From contig CAKUXH010000039.1 of assembly GCA_934700265.1 (NCBI GenBank), forward strand, positions 1 through 9,573: DNA of 9,573 bases, written 5' to 3'. The stretch comes from an uncultured Opitutales bacterium. Its GTDB lineage: Bacteria > Verrucomicrobiota > Verrucomicrobiia > Opitutales > UBA9783. The number at the start of each line of letters is the position of its first letter. Position 1 is the first letter of the stretch. The notes below the pieces were generated by a model that saw only the letters and a list, made by a program, of their open reading frames with translations, was not told the DNA's origin and searched no databases. This document shows, in pieces, positions 5,268-9,573 of the stretch. A program made the translations under genes and the position numbers.

Positions 5268-7373
5268 ATGACAAACGTTTTATTAAAACCTTTTGCAATT
5301 ACAACTGCTATTATGGGGTCTGTTTTTATTGGGGCAGATGCTATTCATCCACAAATGGTAAATGCTATTGATAAAGATGAATATAGCAATTCATATGCTC
5401 AAGCATTGCCTAGTTTTCAGCCAGATTTATCTAATAAACAGAATGAAAGCATGTTTATTAATTCATTGACTTTAGTTAATGAGCCTCTTCAAAGCGTGCT
5501 TACTTTATTGGAGCGTTGGACTCAAAAAATTATAATTGTAGGAAACAATTTACCGAAAGCAACATTTAGTTTGAATATACCAATGCCCTTATCACAGGAA
5601 GAAGCTATTGCGGTTTTAAAGAGTTTATTATCCGCTAATGGGATTGGTGTAACACCTGTGAATGATAAGACATTGAAAATTATTCCGATTAATCGGGCGA
5701 AAAGTAATTCTCCTGAAATTGTTACTCGGGAGTCCCTTGTGTCTCGTTCTGGAAGCCAGGAAGTTTGTTGTTGTTTGTTTCGGCTAAATAATTTAACTGC
5801 ACGTGAAGCTGCTCGTATTGTTATGCCATGGTTAACGCCATTATCATCTTCAAGTGTGGTTTTAGATAAAGCAAATAGTTTGTTTATTACTGATGTGCTG
5901 AGTAACTTACAGCAATTGGATAAAATTTTAAAAAACATCGATAAGGTTGGTAATGTGCAAGAGTCAATTTTGTTTTTTACCCCGAAAAATACAAGCGCAG
6001 AAAGTTTAAAGCAAAACTTTGAAGATTTACAGAAGGGTGCATTAAAGTGTTATTTGCTTGGGAATACGAGTTTTGCTGCTGATAAGTCAACGAATTTGTT
6101 TACAGTTGTTACTCCGAAAGGTAACGAGCCACTTATTCGTCAATTTGTTGAGAAGTTAGATACAAACATAGATCCACTTGTTCAGCATTATGTATTTAGG
6201 ATTCAGCATGGTTCTGCGAAGGACACAACAGAATTAGTTAAGAAATTGATGCAACAGCAAAAGCAACATGCTAATTCAGTAGGGGCCAATAATACTGTAA
6301 ATTCAAATACAGATGGTTTTAGTCAGAATTTGAGCATAGAATGTGATGAACGTTTGAATGCCATTGTTGCTTATGGTACGCCTTCCGATATTCGTCAAAT
6401 TCAACATTTGGTTGATCAATTGGATGTCATTTTACCGCAAGTACGTATTGAAGTTGTGATTGCTGAGGTATCTCTTGTAAAAGGACAGGCAAGCGGTTTG
6501 GAATCATTTAGTTATAGTAATTTTAATGGAGGAGATAATTCTGTTCCGACAAAACAAAATAATATTGGTATTGGAGGAGCACTGACAGTTGGTGGAAGTA
6601 GTATCTTTTCTATTAATCGTTTAAATTTTAGAAAGTTTGGTATGGATACTGTTTTTAATACAGCAAAAACGGATAGCAATGTTTCTATTTTGTCTTCGCC
6701 AACTTTGTTGACAACACATGCGCGTGAGGCATTGTTGAAGATTACGGAAACGCGTCCTTATTTAAGTAGTATTCAGACAAAATTGGAATCATCTTCTGCT
6801 GATATTTCAAATCAAACGATTGAAAAAGTTGATGCAGGTATTGAATTGACCGTAAAGCCATTGATTGGTACTGATGGCATGCTACAATTAGAAATTGATC
6901 AAAAAGTGGATAGTTTTGGAACGCAGACAAAGATAGGTAATACTTCTTTGCCATGCATCAATCGACGTCAGGCGAAGTCATTTATATCGGTACAATCGGG
7001 GGAAATGATTGTTTTGGCAGGTTTAAAGAAGAGAGAACTTACTGATTCTAAGAAAAAAATGTTTTTAGTTGGAGATATTCCATTAATTGGGGATGCATTA
7101 TTTACCAGCAAGGGAAAAGAAGAACGAGTTACAGAGATGATTATCTTTATTCGTCCAGTTTTGTTAAAAAATTCAGAAGAGGTTGAAAAAGATTTTTCTG
7201 GTTATAAGAATAATCTAAGCGTTGGTACGCAAGAAGAAGTGAATGCTTATTTGAAAGATGGTAGTTTTTCTAAAAGAGATATTTTTGAAACGAAGAAGCG
7301 TCGCCATGTAAAGCGCCCACAATTGCATGGAAAACGTTTGCGTATACGTCAAAATTTAAAAGAAGTAAAATAA
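5268..7373 (+). CDS. gspD: Type II secretion secretin GspD
   Basis: This 701-residue protein forms the outer-membrane channel. Residues 1-25 look like a Sec signal peptide ending ADA, with cleavage likely after A25; there is no lipobox. Then come N0 (about 63-142), N1 (about 166-228), N2 (about 232-302) and N3 (about 305-389, with a polar Gln/Asn/Ser-rich insert), and the secretin barrel domain (about 390-633). The barrel shows DSNVSILSSPTLLTTHAREALLKI, VDAGIELTVKPLIG (from 521), INRRQAKSFISVQSGEMIVLAGL, VGDIPLIGDALF (601-612) and MIIFIRPVLL (from 624). After 633 the tail becomes strongly basic: ten Lys/Arg in residues 676-694. Three adjacent cysteines, C167-C169, open N1. GspD assembles as a multimer; N0 usually contacts GspC. 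Its stop overlaps the next ATG by one base (TAATG). Confidence 0.96.
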   Translation: MTNVLLKPFAITTAIMGSVFIGADAIHPQMVNAIDKDEYSNSYAQALPSFQPDLSNKQNESMFINSLTLVNEPLQSVLTLLERWTQKIIIVGNNLPKATFSLNIPMPLSQEEAIAVLKSLLSANGIGVTPVNDKTLKIIPINRAKSNSPEIVTRESLVSRSGSQEVCCCLFRLNNLTAREAARIVMPWLTPLSSSSVVLDKANSLFITDVLSNLQQLDKILKNIDKVGNVQESILFFTPKNTSAESLKQNFEDLQKGALKCYLLGNTSFAADKSTNLFTVVTPKGNEPLIRQFVEKLDTNIDPLVQHYVFRIQHGSAKDTTELVKKLMQQQKQHANSVGANNTVNSNTDGFSQNLSIECDERLNAIVAYGTPSDIRQIQHLVDQLDVILPQVRIEVVIAEVSLVKGQASGLESFSYSNFNGGDNSVPTKQNNIGIGGALTVGGSSIFSINRLNFRKFGMDTVFNTAKTDSNVSILSSPTLLTTHAREALLKITETRPYLSSIQTKLESSSADISNQTIEKVDAGIELTVKPLIGTDGMLQLEIDQKVDSFGTQTKIGNTSLPCINRRQAKSFISVQSGEMIVLAGLKKRELTDSKKKMFLVGDIPLIGDALFTSKGKEERVTEMIIFIRPVLLKNSEEVEKDFSGYKNNLSVGTQEEVNAYLKDGSFSKRDIFETKKRRHVKRPQLHGKRLRIRQNLKEVK

Positions 7374-7930
7374 TGAGGTTGGTAAAATTTTTAAGCATTC
7401 TTTTTTTGCCGTCGATTCTTTTAGCAGTAGTACCTACGAATGTAAAAAATGATGAGGCAAAAGTACAAGCAGAGGAAATTGTAGAAGCTAAGTTATCTGA
7501 AAATCTGAAGGTAAGCAATCCATTTGTGCCTTATAAAACAGGTGGAGCAGCTAATTTAGAAGCAATGGATAGTTCTGATTTTGAGTTTTATAGTTTTGTA
7601 ACATATTTGGATCATCAAGAGTTTTCCTTGAAAGAAAAAGGTTCGGATAAAGTATTTTGGTTGTCTTCCAAAGGCGAGGATGAAGGGCTTAACTATGGTC
7701 TTAAATTTCAGAACTTTTATACGGAGGATTGTGACCATTACCTTATAGTGCAAGATATTGCTAGTGGAACTCGGATTAAGATGAAACAGAAAGAGCCAAA
7801 TATGTCAACTTCTAACGCTGTTGGGACTATGAATCCTTATGGAGATTCATCAGATTTTTTTAAAATGTTAGCAGCTATGGGAGATGACGATGAAGATGAA
7901 GTGTTACCTCTAAAGAAAGGGGCTAAATAA
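7373..7930 (+). CDS. Small exported protein, candidate GspC/PilP-like secretin partner
   Basis: I do not recognise this 185-residue protein with certainty. It has an N-terminal hydrophobic segment (residues 1-20, MRLVKFLSILFLPSILLAVV) that may be a cleaved signal or a membrane anchor, a linker with NPFVPY (49-54), a compact predicted beta-rich domain at about 68-140 (FEFYSFVTYLDHQEFSLKEKG ... GLKFQNFYTEDCDHYLIV), a Ser/Met/Gly-rich stretch, and an acidic run of six residues, D171-E176. A small beta domain after an 'NPF' linker resembles in outline the HR domain shared by GspC and PilP, which bind the secretin N0 domain. No other GspC candidate is present, and the gene overlaps both gspD and gspE by one base. 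That context favours a role in the same machine; a lineage-specific accessory protein or pilotin-like factor is also possible. PDZ is absent. Confidence 0.55.
   Translation: MRLVKFLSILFLPSILLAVVPTNVKNDEAKVQAEEIVEAKLSENLKVSNPFVPYKTGGAANLEAMDSSDFEFYSFVTYLDHQEFSLKEKGSDKVFWLSSKGEDEGLNYGLKFQNFYTEDCDHYLIVQDIASGTRIKMKQKEPNMSTSNAVGTMNPYGDSSDFFKMLAAMGDDDEDEVLPLKKGAK
7916..7922 (+). promoter_or_regulatory. Shine-Dalgarno of gspE
   Basis: AAAGGGG lies 7 bases upstream of ATG 7930, inside the last codons of the preceding gene. Together with the TAATG overlap it supports both re-initiation and independent loading of ribosomes at gspE. Confidence 0.6.
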
Positions 7931-9573
7931 TGAGTAACTCTTTGCAAGATTATTCTGTTCGTATTCCTACATTGATGGAAGTGTTAGAACCAAAGCAGCG
8001 AGAAGAGATTCTTAATTTGCCTGCTTATGAGCGTGTACAAAAATTAGCAGCCTTGGTGGATCGATCTGAAGATATTGTTTGCCATGAACTTGCTGAAGAT
8101 TGTAAAATTAAATTTTTAGAAACCTTTCAGGTTGTTGAACATGCGGACCAACAGATTCCTTTACGTTTGATACACGAATATCAGTGTTTACCTATAAAAG
8201 TTGAAAATGCAATGGAAGCTAATTCTTTGCATCTTGTGACTGTTTGGCCTCCTTCAGCGGATATGGAACGGTGGGTAACTATTGCCTGTGGTCGTCCTGT
8301 GGTTTGGTATTTAACCTATGCGAATAATGTAGCTAATACCATTATTCAATACTTTGGTGTTGGTTCCGATAGCTTGGATAATGAATTAAATGAAGTTGAT
8401 AGTGAGTCGGATGAAAGTGTTGAAGAGGATGAGGATGCTGCAATTATTCGATTTGTAAACGAAAATATAGTTAAAGCTGTTTCTGATCGAGCAACAGATA
8501 TTCATTTTGAACCGCAGAAGAATTCTATACAGATTCGTTATCGTATTGACGGACAACTTGTGCCGGTGAAATTACCAGAAAATTTGGTAAAACTACAAGC
8601 AGCTATTATTTCTCGTCTGAAAATTATGGCTCGTTTGAATATTTCAGAAAAGCGTCGTCCTCAGGATGGTCGTATTCGATTTTCTTCAGGGCCTATTGAG
8701 TTGGATATTCGTTTATCAACTTTGCCAACTATGTATGGAGAAAGTGTTAGTTTGCGTTTATTGACGCAAGGAAATCGGCCAGTTACTTTAGAAGAGCTTG
8801 GTTTGTTAGATGAAGACTTAAAAGTAATTGACCAAAATATTCATAAACCACACGGTATTATTTTAGTAACCGGTCCTACAGGTTCAGGAAAATCGACATC
8901 TTTGAGTGCTTTTGTTCGTAGAATTAGAACGCCGGAGCGACGTATTATTACGGTTGAGGACCCTGTGGAATACGAATTGGAGGGTATCAATCAGTCCCAG
9001 GTTCATAGTGAAATAGGTTTTAATTTTGCCAGTGCTTTGCGTTGTATTTTGCGTCAAGATCCGGATGTTATCATGATTGGAGAAATTCGTGATAAAGAGA
9101 CAGCAGATATCGCTATTCGTGCATCTTTAACCGGACATTTGGTTTTGAGCTCATTGCACACGAATGATGCTGCAGGTGGTTTAACGCGATTGGTGGATAT
9201 GGGTATAGAGCCATTCTTGGTAACCTCTTCGGTAGAACTTATATTAGCTCAGCGACTTATTCGTCGTTTGTGTCCTTATTGCAGCAAACCTTTTTCAGGT
9301 GATTTAAAAAAATTAGAAGCTCAATTTCAGCAATTAGGCATTCCATTGTCTGAGTTAGAAAATGTTCATTTAATACGTGAGCCAGGTGGTTGTGATCAAT
9401 GCCGAAATTTGGGGTATAAAGGTCGTGTGGGTATTTTTGAATTACTTAAAATATCCGATAGAATTCATGAGGCTATTATACGTAAAGAATCTGCTTTTGA
9501 AATTAAAAAAATTGCTTTAGAAGAAGGTATGAACACACTTTATCAAAATGGTTGGGAACAAGTAAAACGTGGT
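7930..9573 (+). CDS. gspE: Type II secretion assembly ATPase GspE (3'-truncated by the window)
   Basis: The frame stays open for 548 codons to the window edge; the usual end of the family suggests only about 15-20 residues are missing. Residues about 45-142 form a GspE_N/MshEN-like domain, followed by an acidic linker (D147-D169, 13 Asp/Glu of 23). The ATPase core then has RATDIHFEP, SEKRRPQDGRI, the Walker A GPTGSGKS (315-322, K321), the Asp box TVEDPVEYE (from T341), the Walker B-type DPDVIMIGEIRD (from 377, E385) and the His box LTGHLVLSSLHTND (from L400). C448, C451, C488 and C491 form the two CxxC pairs of the zinc-binding C-terminal module. All catalytic elements are intact. GspE is a cytoplasmic hexamer docked on GspL that powers pseudopilus assembly through GspF. 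PilB relatives are similar, but the neighbouring gspG/K/D settle the assignment. Confidence 0.95.
   Translation, partial: MSNSLQDYSVRIPTLMEVLEPKQREEILNLPAYERVQKLAALVDRSEDIVCHELAEDCKIKFLETFQVVEHADQQIPLRLIHEYQCLPIKVENAMEANSLHLVTVWPPSADMERWVTIACGRPVVWYLTYANNVANTIIQYFGVGSDSLDNELNEVDSESDESVEEDEDAAIIRFVNENIVKAVSDRATDIHFEPQKNSIQIRYRIDGQLVPVKLPENLVKLQAAIISRLKIMARLNISEKRRPQDGRIRFSSGPIELDIRLSTLPTMYGESVSLRLLTQGNRPVTLEELGLLDEDLKVIDQNIHKPHGIILVTGPTGSGKSTSLSAFVRRIRTPERRIITVEDPVEYELEGINQSQVHSEIGFNFASALRCILRQDPDVIMIGEIRDKETADIAIRASLTGHLVLSSLHTNDAAGGLTRLVDMGIEPFLVTSSVELILAQRLIRRLCPYCSKPFSGDLKKLEAQFQQLGIPLSELENVHLIREPGGCDQCRNLGYKGRVGIFELLKISDRIHEAIIRKESAFEIKKIALEEGMNTLYQNGWEQVKRG

Noticed and set aside
5522..5938. 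138-codon antisense open frame within gspD
   Set aside because: It lies wholly opposite a well-identified secretin domain, shows no family pattern and has no ribosome binding context; it is a shadow frame, as are the other antisense frames at 234-542, 773-1021, 2984-3175, 6742-6954, 7270-7518 and 7556-7753.
8368..8436. Acidic linker in GspE as an unusual feature
   Set aside because: Acidic, low-complexity linkers between the N-terminal domain and the ATPase core are common in GspE/PilB proteins.

Overview
The window is one strand of a dense, AT-rich gene cluster from a diderm (Gram-negative-type) bacterium. All ten genes read left to right with almost no intergenic DNA. It opens with the C-terminal 114 codons of the GTPase-family ATPase YchF. 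It then runs through nearly a complete type II secretion system (T2SS) in the order gspG, gspH, gspI, gspJ, gspK, gspL, gspM, gspD, a small GspC/PilP-like candidate, and gspE. gspE runs off the right edge with perhaps 15-20 residues missing. gspF and the prepilin peptidase gspO are not in the window; gspF may lie just downstream. The host cannot be named from this sequence. The GspG style and the G-to-E order, with the inner-membrane ring genes before the secretin, remind me of Verrucomicrobiota/PVC clusters, but this is a weak inference.

Region 1-345 is the end of ychF. Region 346-388 is the only real control region. It holds a good sigma70-type promoter with an extended -10 element, placed so that transcription should begin at or within a few bases of the gspG ATG. 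Two perfect palindromes, about two helical turns apart, sit in the spacer and over the predicted start site. This is the most interesting non-coding signal in the window.

Region 382-3554 encodes the pseudopilus: the major pseudopilin GspG, three E5-containing minor pseudopilins (GspH, I, J) and the tip protein GspK, which lacks E5. Region 3561-5263 encodes the inner-membrane assembly platform proteins GspL (cytoplasmic domain, membrane helix, PilN-like periplasmic domain) and GspM. Region 5268-7373 encodes the secretin GspD with N0-N3 domains and the outer-membrane barrel. Region 7373-7930 encodes a small exported protein that may do the job of GspC, and 7930-9573 encodes the assembly ATPase GspE. 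In the accepted T2SS model, GspE (held by GspL/M) drives pseudopilus growth, which pushes folded periplasmic proteins out through GspD, with GspC linking the inner platform to the secretin.

Genes overlap or sit 1-6 bases apart, and several starts are coupled to the preceding stop, so a single polycistronic mRNA is likely. There is no stretch over 300 bases without a gene and no sign of RNA genes, mobile elements or CRISPR. I see a divergent but recognisable T2SS, not a wholly new system. The points worth a second look are the operator-like promoter, the GspC candidate, a lipobox in GspM, the abundance of cysteines in exported parts, and oppositely charged tails on GspD and its neighbour.
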